In this document: piece by piece, positions 17,610 to 26,731 of the stretch
Position numbering within the stretch: the first letter of the stretch is position 1
Layout of the letters: every line of letters begins with the position of its first letter
NCBI GenBank assembly: GCA_030834485.1
Contig: JAUREX010000004.1
Location: 1-33,804 of the forward strand
DNA length: 33,804 nucleotides
Source of the DNA: Gemmobacter sp.
GTDB taxonomy: Bacteria; Pseudomonadota; Alphaproteobacteria; Rhodobacterales; Rhodobacteraceae
Direction: 5' to 3'
Notes under the pieces: model-generated
What the model was told of the DNA's origin: nothing
What the model saw: only the letters and a program-made list of their open reading frames with translations
Database searches by the model: none
Position numbers and translations under genes: made by a program

Positions 17610-19253
17610 TCAGGCGAAATTCGCGCCCTGCCAGGCGTCGATGTCGAGCGCGTTGCCCACAAAGCGCGCGAGGCTCTCGACCCCGAGGCCGGCCGCCGTG
17701 GCCATGACGTGAAAGAGGTGCTGATCGGCGCCCGTCGCCTGCGAGGATGCGGTCAGCACCAGCGCCTCCGAACCCTCGGCGATGCGCAGGCCATCGAACG
17801 CCCCCCCATCCGATAGCGCGCGCCCGAGTGCCGCGGCATCGTCGAGCCCCTCCTGCACGAGGCGCAGGATCGTGCCGCCGACCTCTGCCTCGGGCACGCG
17901 CGCCGCCGTCACGACGGCAAGGAGGGTCACGCCCGCGAGCGGCGCGAAGGCGACCACATCGCCCGCCACCCCCTGCACGAAGCCATGGACCACATCCGCG
18001 CCATTCGCGGCCGGCGTCGTCTCGAAGCGCAGCGTGTCCTGCGCCTGCACCACCTCCGAGAGGTCGAGGATGTCGTCCCCCGTCCCGCCCCGGACCAGAT
18101 CGGCCCCCTCGCCCGCAAAGATCCGGTCATCGCCGCCGCCGCCCTCAAGCAGATTGGCAAGCGCATTGCCCACGATCACATCGGGCCCCGCCCCGCCGAT
18201 CGCGTTCTCGATCCCGCTCCCGGCCGAAATGGTCAGCTGCCAGGGCGCGGTGATGAGGGGGGATTGCGCGCCGAGGTGGCTTTGCGCCTCGGGGCGCAGG
18301 TCGATCCGCGCCGCCTCGCCGCGCCCCGCCGCGCTGATCGTGTCTGTCCCTGCGCCGTCTAGGACGAAGACGCCCGAGCGGGCCGAGAAGGCGTAGACGT
18401 CATCGCCCGCGTTCCAGCCCGGATTGACGCCGAAGATCCCCGCAAGCGCCATGAGGTCGAGATCGCGGAACCCTCCGTCGAAGGCATCTGAGCGCAGGGT
18501 GTAGGTCATCGCGGTCCAGAAGGAAGTATCCTCGGCCGCGGGCAGGATCGTGCCCGCAGCCCCGTCGGCCTCGAAGGGGTGCTTGAGGCCGAGCGCATGG
18601 CCGAGTTCGTGGACAACGAGTTCGTAATCGAGGTTCGTCGTCCCTCCGCTCCGCGACGGGGCGTCCGAGGCGTTCGAGATCAGCACATCCGACCCGATGG
18701 CAAGGTTCGACATCGGGAAATAGGCGTAACCCGCAAGCCCCGTCTGATCGTTCTGCGAGATCGCGACGACGTTGAACCCCTCGAGGTCCGACACCTCGGT
18801 GAATGTCACGTCGAAGATGCGCGCGAGGTCGGCGAAGACCTCGCGGAACGCGGCGCGGACGGCCGGCGACGCGGGCGCCCAGCCCTCGGCATCGACGCCG
18901 GTGTAATAGCGCGGCATCGCCTCGGGAAAGGCGTAGCCCACGACGCCGTCGAAGGAGGCATAGAAATCGGCGAGCCCCGCGTAATCCGCGTTCCCGAGCG
19001 CCTCGACCCAATAGGGCGCGACCGCATCGGGGCGCAGCACGAAGGCGTTCGGGTCGGGCGCCGTCGGGGCCTGATAGGGCGACGGGGGCGGCTGATAGCC
19101 CGCGGGCAGGCCGGTCGCGGGCAAGGCCGATCCATCCGGCACGCCCGCCCCGCCCCCGCCGCAGCCCTGAAGCAGCAGGAGGGCGGGCGCAGGGAACGCA
19201 CTCGCCACAGGGGGGCGGCGGCGACGCAAGGGATGTCGCGAAGCATCTGGCAT
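17610..19253 (-). CDS. Matrixin/serralysin-like zinc metalloprotease with RTX calcium-binding repeats and a candidate lipobox
   Basis: HELGHALGLKHPF zinc motif, AMTYTLRS Met-turn, RTX-type GGAGPDVIVGNALANLLEGGGGDDRIFAGEGADLVRGGTGDDILDLS, N-terminal LLLLQGCGGGG. Confidence 0.85.
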   Translation of the reverse strand: MPDASRHPLRRRRPPVASAFPAPALLLLQGCGGGGAGVPDGSALPATGLPAGYQPPPSPYQAPTAPDPNAFVLRPDAVAPYWVEALGNADYAGLADFYASFDGVVGYAFPEAMPRYYTGVDAEGWAPASPAVRAAFREVFADLARIFDVTFTEVSDLEGFNVVAISQNDQTGLAGYAYFPMSNLAIGSDVLISNASDAPSRSGGTTNLDYELVVHELGHALGLKHPFEADGAAGTILPAAEDTSFWTAMTYTLRSDAFDGGFRDLDLMALAGIFGVNPGWNAGDDVYAFSARSGVFVLDGAGTDTISAAGRGEAARIDLRPEAQSHLGAQSPLITAPWQLTISAGSGIENAIGGAGPDVIVGNALANLLEGGGGDDRIFAGEGADLVRGGTGDDILDLSEVVQAQDTLRFETTPAANGADVVHGFVQGVAGDVVAFAPLAGVTLLAVVTAARVPEAEVGGTILRLVQEGLDDAAALGRALSDGGAFDGLRIAEGSEALVLTASSQATGADQHLFHVMATAAGLGVESLARFVGNALDIDAWQGANFA

Positions 19254-19346
19254 GGCGGCAAAGCCTCGGCGGCCTGAGGGTTTCGGGGCGAATCGGAACC
19301 GCGATGATAGCAGCCTTTACGCCTCTGTCAGGCAGCTACGACGCGC

Positions 19347-20129
19347 TCAGCCCTGCGCGAGGGGTTCGCCCTCGACCATCGTCACCCCGAGCGCGCCGAT
19401 CCCCTCGATCACGACCTCGACCCGCTCGCCCGCTCGCACCGGGCGCGCGCCGATCGAGGTGCCGCAGGCGATGACGTCGCCGGGTTCCAGCGTCATGTCA
19501 TGCGAGATCAGGCGCACGATCTCTGCCGGCGGCAGGATCATGTCCGAGAGCGGATAGGCCTGACGCTCGCGCCCGTTGACGAGGGTGCACACCCCAAGCG
19601 CGCGCCAGTCGAGCCCCGTCGCGATGACGGGCCCGATCGGGCCGAAGCCCGCCATCCCCTTGGCGCGCGTCCATTGCGCGAAAGAGGGATCAGAAAAAAG
19701 CACATCGAGCGCGGTGAGGTCGTTGACGCAGGTATAGCCGAAGATCGCGGCCTCGGCCGTCGTGGCATCCGCGCGGTGGCAGCGCTGCCCGATCACGATG
19801 CCGAGCTCGCCCTCGAAGATGACGCGCCCGACCTCGGGCGCGATCGCGACCTCGGCGTCGGGGTCCGCGACGCTCTCGGGCGCCTTGAGGAAATAGAGCG
19901 GATGGGTCGGGCGCGCCCAGCCGTTGCGCTCGGCGGCGACGTGAAAGTTGTTCCAGAGCCCGATGAAGCGGCGCGGGACCACGGGCGAGAGGAACCGCGC
20001 GCCCTCGATCGCGACCGGCGCGCCCGCGGGTTCGGACGCGCCGAGCCCCGTGCGCGGCGCGAGGATGCCGTCCTCGAGCACGCCCGTCAGAATCCTGCCG
20101 TCTGCCATCTGCATCCGCGCCCAGATCAT
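19347..20129 (-). CDS. Fumarylacetoacetate hydrolase (FAH) family protein
   Basis: FEGELGIVIGQRCHRADATTAEAAIFGYTCVNDLTALD; KGMAGFGPIGPVIATG; EPGDVIACGTSIGARPVRAGERVEVVIEGIGALGVTM. Confidence 0.93.
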   Translation of the reverse strand: MIWARMQMADGRILTGVLEDGILAPRTGLGASEPAGAPVAIEGARFLSPVVPRRFIGLWNNFHVAAERNGWARPTHPLYFLKAPESVADPDAEVAIAPEVGRVIFEGELGIVIGQRCHRADATTAEAAIFGYTCVNDLTALDVLFSDPSFAQWTRAKGMAGFGPIGPVIATGLDWRALGVCTLVNGRERQAYPLSDMILPPAEIVRLISHDMTLEPGDVIACGTSIGARPVRAGERVEVVIEGIGALGVTMVEGEPLAQG

Positions 20130-20300
20130 CGCCCGCCCCCTGCTGCTGCCGTCCGCCCTCTAGCGTCGGCCGGGGCGCGAGGGCAAGGGCGTGCGCCGCG
20201 GCCGGGTGGCGACGGGCGGGATCATCACCCAAAATTGCTGCTTCAAGATGTGGATCAAGGCGGTCTATGTTCGTATCAAGTTGGTATCGGAGATTGAAGC

Positions 20301-20675
20301 ATGCCAAACCGCACCGAAACCCTGCCGATCGCCGAACAGATCAAGGCCGGCGCCGAGATCGAACTCGACTATATCCGCAAGCTCGGCTCCAGCCGGAACC
20401 TCATCCTCGCCTCCGAGAACCTCGGCGCCTATGAGGCGCTCCTGATGCTCGTGAACAAGCACGACGAGGGGCTGCCGGTCTATGAACTCATCACCTCGAT
20501 CCAGTCGCGCTTCTCGAGCCAGTCGGGCATCATCAAGCGCATCCGCATCATGCGCGACTCGGGCCTGATCGAGGACCATCCGGGGCCCAAGCGCTCGCAG
20601 GTCTATCTCAGGCCCTCGAACGTGATCCTGCGCGAACTGGGCGAGATCATCGCGCGCAAGCACAGCCGCTCCTGA
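20301..20675 (+). CDS. Small winged-helix (MarR-like) DNA-binding protein
   Basis: 124 aa; helix-turn-helix-like YELITSIQSRFSSQSGIIKRIRIMRDSGLIEDHPGPKRSQVYLRPS wing; AT-richer upstream region. Confidence 0.7.
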   Translation: MPNRTETLPIAEQIKAGAEIELDYIRKLGSSRNLILASENLGAYEALLMLVNKHDEGLPVYELITSIQSRFSSQSGIIKRIRIMRDSGLIEDHPGPKRSQVYLRPSNVILRELGEIIARKHSRS

Positions 20676-20678
20676 AGG

Positions 20679-20704
20679 ACGGGGCGGCGCGATTCGCGCC
20701 CCGT
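20679..20704 (+). terminator. Possible terminator hairpin after the winged-helix gene (weak T-tract)
   Basis: ACGGGGCGgcGCGATTCGCGCCCCGT, GC-rich interrupted stem 4 nt after the stop codon; no run of T follows. Confidence 0.45.
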
Positions 20705-21092
20705 TCAGGGCAGCCCCCATCCGCATATCCACGCGGCGCCGGCGCATTCAAGGTTGCACAAAAATTAATCGCATTCGCCCGGTCGATCACGGTCCAATGC
20801 AGGAATTGGTTTGCCCGAGGTGCTGCTGGCGCAACCCGGGACGCGCGCAGGGGACCGACTTTCATCAGGACCCTTATTTTATAACATGGACTTATAGGTC
20901 TTGCGCGCGCCCGCCCGCTGCGCAGACCGGCGCGTGATTGGTCCTCTTGACTCCGTGAAATGGCCCTTCTTAGCTTCTCGCGTTCCGGAGGGGTCGGGGT
21001 GAAAAACGCGGCAGTCTTGCCGAAACCCCCGCCCCTTCTCGTCGAGATGCTGCGCGCGTCGCCAAGCGACGCCCATTCGGAAGGCTGAAGCG

Positions 21093-22703
21093 ATGGCTTG
21101 GTTCCTCGGCATTGTCGTCCTGCTGATCGCGCTCGTGTTGCTGATCCTGTTCCTCAACAGGTATTACCGCAAGGCGACGCGCGAGGTCAGCGTGATCCGC
21201 ACGGGTCTGGGCGGCCAGAAGATCGTGCTCGACGGCGGCTGCATCGCGCTGCCCTTCCTGCACAAGGTCTCCGAGGTCAACATGCGCACGACGCGCCTCG
21301 AGATCGAGCGCAACGGGCCGAAGTCGATCATCACCCGCGACCGTCTGCGCGTCGATGTGGCGGCCGAGTTCTACGTCCGGGTCCGCGCCACGGCCGAAGG
21401 TGTCGCAACGGCGGCGCAGGCGCTCGCGGGCAAGTCGTTCCGCGCGGCCGAACTGGCCGAGACGCTCGAGGGCAAGCTGGTGGACGCGATGCTCTCGGTC
21501 GCGGCGCGCTACACGATGGACGAGCTTCAGGACAACCGCGGCGCCTATGCCCGCGAGGTATCGGGGCTTCTGGCCGAGAACCTCGCGCAGAACGGCCTCA
21601 TGCTCGAATCCGTCTCGCTCACCCGGATCGACCAGACGCCCTTCCACGCGCTTGACGAGAACAATGCCTTCAACGCCCTCGGGATGCGGCGCCTCGCAGA
21701 GATCATCGCGGTCAACAAGAAGGAGCGCGCCGCGATCGAGGCCGATGCCGATGTGGCCGTGCGCCAGAGCCAGCTCGACGCGACCAAGCGCAAGCTCGGG
21801 ATCGCGCGCGAGGAAGAGGAAGCCGTCATCGCCCAGCAGCGCGAGATCGAGATCGCGCGCTCGCGCAGCGTCGCCGAGACGGCCGAAGAGCAGGCCGCAT
21901 CCGAAAAGCGCCGCGAGGCTGCCCGGATCTCGCGCGAGCGCGAGGTGCGGCTGAGCGAGATCCAGCGCGACCGCGAGGTGCGCCAGCAGACGCTGCAATC
22001 GGAACTCTCGACCGCGATGACCAAGATCGACAACGCGCTGACGCTCGCCGCCAAGCGCGTCGAGGAAGCCAAGGCCGAGGCCGAGGCGATCGCCGCAGGC
22101 ACCGCTAGCGCCGAGGCCGAGGAAGCCGTGCGCACCGCGCGCGAGCGTGCCGCGGCCGAGCGCGACAAGGTGCTGGCGCTGATCCGCGCGGCCGAGCAGG
22201 CCGAGGTCGACGACACGCGCGTGCGCTCCGAGGTCGGAACGCTCCTCGCCATGGCCGAGGCCGAGGCGAAGGCGACGCTCGAGCGCGCCACCGCCGCCCG
22301 CGACAAGCTGCTGGCCGAGGCCGAGGGCCGCGCGGCCGTGATCGCGGCCGAGAACGCCCAGAGCACCGAACTGATGGAGATGAAGCTCGACGAGGCGCGC
22401 ATCCGCGCGCTGCCCGAGGTGCTCGAGCGCGTGATGCGCCCGGCCGAGAAGATCGAGAGCATCCGCATCAACCACATCACCGGCATGGGCGGCAGCGCCG
22501 GCCAGGGCGGCGAAGGCGGCACCGAGCGCAGCACCGTCAACCAGGTGGTCGACGGCGTGCTGGCGATGGCGCTGCAACTGCCGGCTGTCCAGAAGCTCGG
22601 CGAGGAAGTCGGCATGAACATCGGCGACGGCGTGCGCGGCCTGACCAGCCCGCTCAGCCCCCGCGGCAAGGCGAAGTCCGGCGAGGGGCCGGCCCAAGCC
22701 TGA
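21093..22703 (+). CDS. Flotillin-like / SPFH domain membrane protein
   Basis: N-terminal TM segment MAWFLGIVVLLIALVLLILFLNRYYRKA; SPFH-like VSVIRTGLGGQKIVLDGGCIALPFLHKVSEVNMRTTRLEI...IITRDRLRVDVAAEFYVRV; long Glu/Ala/Arg coiled coil. Confidence 0.9.
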   Translation: MAWFLGIVVLLIALVLLILFLNRYYRKATREVSVIRTGLGGQKIVLDGGCIALPFLHKVSEVNMRTTRLEIERNGPKSIITRDRLRVDVAAEFYVRVRATAEGVATAAQALAGKSFRAAELAETLEGKLVDAMLSVAARYTMDELQDNRGAYAREVSGLLAENLAQNGLMLESVSLTRIDQTPFHALDENNAFNALGMRRLAEIIAVNKKERAAIEADADVAVRQSQLDATKRKLGIAREEEEAVIAQQREIEIARSRSVAETAEEQAASEKRREAARISREREVRLSEIQRDREVRQQTLQSELSTAMTKIDNALTLAAKRVEEAKAEAEAIAAGTASAEAEEAVRTARERAAAERDKVLALIRAAEQAEVDDTRVRSEVGTLLAMAEAEAKATLERATAARDKLLAEAEGRAAVIAAENAQSTELMEMKLDEARIRALPEVLERVMRPAEKIESIRINHITGMGGSAGQGGEGGTERSTVNQVVDGVLAMALQLPAVQKLGEEVGMNIGDGVRGLTSPLSPRGKAKSGEGPAQA

Positions 22704-22764
22704 ACCCCTGACCCCCTCCACGACAGGCGCAAATGCGCCCCCACCAACCCGACAGGAGACACCC

Positions 22765-24015
22765 ATGGCCTTTTCGCGCAGACAGTTCATCGCCGGCACC
22801 TCGGCCTTCGCCCTCGCGACCCCCGCGCTCGTCGGGCGGGCGCTCGCGAACGACAACATCATCTTCGCCTCGATCCTCGATCTCTCGGGCGGCCTCGACA
22901 TCTACGGCGCGCCGATGGCCGAGACGACCAAGATGGCGATCGACGACATCAACGCCGCGGGCGGCCTGCTCGGCCGTCAGGTAGAGCTGAAGCTCTATGA
23001 CGCGCAGTCGAACATTCAGCTCTATACCCAGTATGCGACCGAAGCGGCCGCTGGCCTCAGGGCGCACACCGTGCATGGCGGGATCACCTCGGCCAGCCGC
23101 GAGGCGATCCGCCCGACGCTCGCGCGGTTCAACACGCTCTATTTCTACAACACCCAGTACGAAGGCGGCGTGTGCGACTTCAACAACTTCAACACCGGCT
23201 CGACGCCCGCCCAGACGGTCGCCAAGGTCGTGCCCTATGTGATGAACAAATGGGGCAAGAAGGTCTACATCGTCGCGGCCGACTACAACTATGGCCAGAT
23301 CACCGCGCAGTGGATGCAGAAGTTCGTCAAGGACGGCGGCGGCGAGACGCTGGGCGTCGAGTTCTTCCCGCTCGATGTCACCAACTTCGGCCCGACCATC
23401 CAGAAGATCCAGGCCGCCAAGCCCGACCTCGTGATCTCGGCGCTCGTGGGCGGGGCGCATGTCTCGTTCTACAAGCAATATGCCGCGGCCGGCATGAACA
23501 AGGAGATCCCGATCGCCTCGACGACCTTCGGCGTCGGCAACGAGCAGACGCTGATCTCGGCCGAGGAAGGTGACGGGCTCATCGCCGCCTATTCCTATTT
23601 CGAGGCGGTCGACAACGCGGTGAACAAGGACTTCCTCGGCCGCCTCGAGGCGCGCCTGGGTGCGGGTCGTCCGACGATGAACGAGCTGTCGGTGCGCTCC
23701 TACGAAGGTGCGATGCTCTGGGCCGAGGCGGTCAAGGCCGCGGGCACGGCGGATCGCGATGCGGTCATCGCCGCGCTTCGCTCGCCGCTCTCTTACAACG
23801 GCCCCTCGGGCACGGTCACGATCGACCCCAAGACGAACCACTGTGTGCAGAACGTATACATCGCCGAGGCGAAGAACCAGCGCTTCGAGATCCTCGAGAG
23901 CTTCGCCGACCAGCAGCCGGCCGACACCCAGCTTGTCTGCGACCTCGTGGCGAACCCCAACCAGAACGTCTTTTTGTTCGAGAACGGCCTCGAGGCCGCC
24001 GGCATCAAGATGTGA
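22765..24015 (+). CDS. ABC transporter substrate-binding protein, urea/short-chain amide (AmiC/FmdD/UrtA-like) type, Tat-type leader
   Basis: FSRRQFIAGTSAFALATPALV; DLSGGLDIYGAPMAETTKMAIDDINAAGGLLGRQVELKLYDAQSN; YFYNTQYEGGVCDFNNFNTGSTPAQ. Confidence 0.9.
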   Translation: MAFSRRQFIAGTSAFALATPALVGRALANDNIIFASILDLSGGLDIYGAPMAETTKMAIDDINAAGGLLGRQVELKLYDAQSNIQLYTQYATEAAAGLRAHTVHGGITSASREAIRPTLARFNTLYFYNTQYEGGVCDFNNFNTGSTPAQTVAKVVPYVMNKWGKKVYIVAADYNYGQITAQWMQKFVKDGGGETLGVEFFPLDVTNFGPTIQKIQAAKPDLVISALVGGAHVSFYKQYAAAGMNKEIPIASTTFGVGNEQTLISAEEGDGLIAAYSYFEAVDNAVNKDFLGRLEARLGAGRPTMNELSVRSYEGAMLWAEAVKAAGTADRDAVIAALRSPLSYNGPSGTVTIDPKTNHCVQNVYIAEAKNQRFEILESFADQQPADTQLVCDLVANPNQNVFLFENGLEAAGIKM

Positions 24016-24021
24016 TCCCCC

Positions 24022-24051
24022 TGCCCGGCCCCCCGATGCGGGGGCCGGGCA
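24022..24051 (+). promoter_or_regulatory. Perfect 12-bp intercistronic stem-loop between the SBP gene and the first permease
   Basis: TGCCCGGCCCCC-CGATGC-GGGGGCCGGGCA, 6 nt after the SBP stop; no T-tract. Confidence 0.8.
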
Positions 24052-24078
24052 CCCACCCACACCGGCCGGAGCCCCGCC

Positions 24079-24948
24079 TTGGACCAGATCGCCGCGCTCA
24101 TCATCCAGATAGCCTACGGCATCGCCAATCTGGCGCTGATCAGCCTCGGGCTTGCGATCATCTTCGGGATGATGCGCGTCATCAACCTCGCGCATGGCGA
24201 GTTCCTGATGCTCGGCGGCTATACGGTCGTGGTCGCGACCAACAACGGCGTCAACCTCTGGGTCGCGATGCTGATCCTCGCGCCGCTGGTCGTGGGCGTG
24301 ATCGGCGTCATCGTCGAGCGATTGCTGATCCGGTGGCTCTATGGGCGGATGGTCGACACGCTGCTCGCGACATGGGGGCTTTCGCTCCTGCTCATCGGGA
24401 TCGTGACCTCGATCTTCGGCGCCTCGACCGCGACCACCGTCTCGGTCCCGATCGGCGTCATCCGGATCGGCGAGTATACAGTCTCGGGCTATGACATCTT
24501 CCTCATCTTCGTGACGCTTTGCCTCGGCGCGGCGGTGTTTGCGGTGCTCAAGCTCACCAAGCTCGGCCTTGTCGCGCGCGGCACGATGCAGAACGCGCAG
24601 ATGGCCTCGGCGCTCGGCGTCTCGACAAGCCGCATCTACATGATCACCTTCGGCCTCGGCGCGGCGGTCTCGGGGCTGGCGGGCGGGCTTCTTGCGCCCG
24701 TCACGGGTGTCCTGCCGACGATCGGGGCGACCTATATCGCCAAGGCCTTCATCACCGTGATCTCGGGCGGGGCGTCGATCCTGACCGGCACGGCGGCGGG
24801 CTCGGTCCTGCTCGGCGGGATCAACGGGATCGTCGCCTACATCACGGGCCCGACCTTTGGCGAGGTGGCGCTGCTCGTGGCCGCCATCATCCTGCTGCGC
24901 CTCATGCCGCGCGGCATCACCGGCCGCTTCTTCAGGAAATCGCTGTGA
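24079..24948 (+). CDS. Branched-chain amino acid/urea-type ABC permease (LivH/UrtB-like)
   Basis: TTG start; GLAIIFGMMRVINLAHGEFLMLGGYTV; typical TM pattern. Confidence 0.93.
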   Translation: MDQIAALIIQIAYGIANLALISLGLAIIFGMMRVINLAHGEFLMLGGYTVVVATNNGVNLWVAMLILAPLVVGVIGVIVERLLIRWLYGRMVDTLLATWGLSLLLIGIVTSIFGASTATTVSVPIGVIRIGEYTVSGYDIFLIFVTLCLGAAVFAVLKLTKLGLVARGTMQNAQMASALGVSTSRIYMITFGLGAAVSGLAGGLLAPVTGVLPTIGATYIAKAFITVISGGASILTGTAAGSVLLGGINGIVAYITGPTFGEVALLVAAIILLRLMPRGITGRFFRKSL

Positions 24949-26006
24949 ATTCGGGCTCCACCCTGCGCGCGATGCGCCCGACCTTCATCTTTGCCGCGAT
25001 CGGCATCGTCTTCATGCTGTTCGCGCCGCAGGTGCTCGCGCTTTTCACCATCATCAACCTCACGACGGCGATCGCGCTCGCGATCCTCGCGCTCAGCCTC
25101 GCGCTGGTGTGGGGCTATGGCGGGATCCTGTGCTTCGGGCAGGTCGCCTTCTTCGGGCTCGGGGCCTATGCCTACACGATCGGCGCGATCAACTTCGGCG
25201 GCTCGACCTGGGCGATCCTGCTCGCAGTCGCGGTCGCGGCGGCCTTCGCGGCGGTGGTGGGCTATTTCATGTTCTACGGGCGGGTGTCCGACGTCTATCT
25301 GGGCGTCATCACCCTGACCGTGACGCTCATCCTCTATTCGCTGATACGCCGCACCTCGGGGCCGGAATACAAGATCGGGAACGCGCTCCTGGGCGGGTTC
25401 AACGGGGTCGGCTCACCCCCCCTGAACCTGCCGTGGAACGCCAGGGCCTTCCTCTTTCCCGAGCAGGTCTTCTATGTCGCGATGGCGGCGCTGATCCTCG
25501 CCTATGTCTTTGCGGGCTGGCTGGTGACGACGCATTTCGGCCGCGTCTGCGTCGCCATCCGCGAGAACGAGACGCGCGCCGAGCTGCTCGGCTATGACGC
25601 GCGCGCCTACAAGCTCGGGATCTTCACGATCAGCGCAGGTATCGCGGGGCTGGCGGGCGTCTTCTTCTGCAACGGGGTCGGGCGCGTCACGCCCGATGTG
25701 TTCGGGCTCTACAATGCCGCGCTGACGATCATCTGGGTGATCGTGGGGGGCCGCGGCACGCTGATCGGCCCGATCATCGCGACCTTCGGGCTCTTCTACC
25801 TCACCGCCTCGCTCGGGGGGCAGCAGACCCTCAACAACAATCTCGTGCTCGGGATCATCCTCATCGTGTTCGTGCTTCTGGTGCCGCGGGGCCTCGCGCC
25901 GACGATCGCCGACTGGTTCACCCAAGGTCGGCGCGGCCGCGTGGGGGCCGAGCGCGCCGCGCGGCGCGCGCGCCGGCGGGCCGGCGCGGCGGAGGGCGGG
26001 AAATGA
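24945..26006 (+). CDS. Branched-chain amino acid/urea-type ABC permease (LivM/UrtC-like)
   Basis: GTGA overlap with the upstream stop; LALVWGYGGILCFGQVAFFGLGAYAY; RENETRAELLGYDARAYKLGIFTISAGIAGLAGVFF. Confidence 0.92.
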   Translation: MNSGSTLRAMRPTFIFAAIGIVFMLFAPQVLALFTIINLTTAIALAILALSLALVWGYGGILCFGQVAFFGLGAYAYTIGAINFGGSTWAILLAVAVAAAFAAVVGYFMFYGRVSDVYLGVITLTVTLILYSLIRRTSGPEYKIGNALLGGFNGVGSPPLNLPWNARAFLFPEQVFYVAMAALILAYVFAGWLVTTHFGRVCVAIRENETRAELLGYDARAYKLGIFTISAGIAGLAGVFFCNGVGRVTPDVFGLYNAALTIIWVIVGGRGTLIGPIIATFGLFYLTASLGGQQTLNNNLVLGIILIVFVLLVPRGLAPTIADWFTQGRRGRVGAERAARRARRRAGAAEGGK

Positions 26007-26731
26007 AGAAGCGCGCCGCCGAGACCGTCGTCGAGACGCGCGGCCTGTGCATGCATTTCGGCGGCGTGCGCGCCGTCGATCAGGTCGATTTCGCGCTCGA
26101 GGACCGCGAGCTGCGCTGCCTGATCGGGCCGAACGGGGCGGGCAAGTCCACCTTTTTCAAATGCCTCACCGGGCAGCTTACGCCCACGGCGGGGGAGATC
26201 ACGATCCGCGGCACCCCCGTCGCCGGCGCGCAATCGCACGAGATCGCGAGCCTCGGCGTCGGCATCAAGACGCAGGTGCCGAACGTCTTCGACGGGCTGA
26301 CGGCGGAGGAAAACATCTGGCTCTCGGCCCGGCGCTGGCACGGGGGCGCGCGCGCCCGCACGCTGACCGCCGAGACGATCGAGCGGCTGCGGCTCGGCGA
26401 GATCCGCCGCAGCCTTGTCGGGCGCCTCGCGCATGGGCAGCGCCAGTGGGTCGAACTTGGGATGGTCGTCGCGGCCGAGCCGTGGCTCGTGCTTCTGGAT
26501 GAGCCTGCGGCCGGCATGACGCATGAGGAAACCGCGCGCACCGCCGAGCTCATCCTCGAGATCAACCGCACCGCGGCGCTGATCGTGGTCGAGCATGACA
26601 TGCAGTTCATCCGCATGATCTCGCGCCGGGTCACGCTCTTTCACGAGGGGCGCATCCTCATGGAGGACACGATGGACGCGATCTCGTCCGACCGGCGGGC
26701 GCGCGAAGTCTATCTGGGGCACCGGGCATGA
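26003..26731 (+). CDS. ABC transporter ATP-binding protein (LivG/UrtD-like)
   Basis: ATGA overlap; Walker [17 protein letters not shown]; signature [13 protein letters not shown]; Walker [13 protein letters not shown]. Confidence 0.95.
   Translation: MKKRAAETVVETRGLCMHFGGVRAVDQVDFALEDRELRCLIGPNGAGKSTFFKCLTGQLTPTAGEITIRGTPVAGAQSHEIASLGVGIKTQVPNVFDGLTAEENIWLSARRWHGGARARTLTAETIERLRLGEIRRSLVGRLAHGQRQWVELGMVVAAEPWLVLLDEPAAGMTHEETARTAELILEINRTAALIVVEHDMQFIRMISRRVTLFHEGRILMEDTMDAISSDRRAREVYLGHRA

Noticed and set aside
20647-21157. Short minus-strand ORFs (72 and 92 aa) in the 20.7-21.1 kb gap
   Set aside because: No SD, no domain signal, and overlap with well-supported plus-strand gene ends.
22726-22739. 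GGCGCA-AA-TGCGCC inverted repeat upstream of the SBP gene
   Set aside because: Short (6 bp arms) and expected by chance in such GC-rich sequence; not strong enough to call an operator.
20970-22901. 643-codon minus-strand ORF
   Set aside because: Antisense to the flotillin; Leu/Gly/Asp/Arg low-complexity artefact of its coiled-coil codons.
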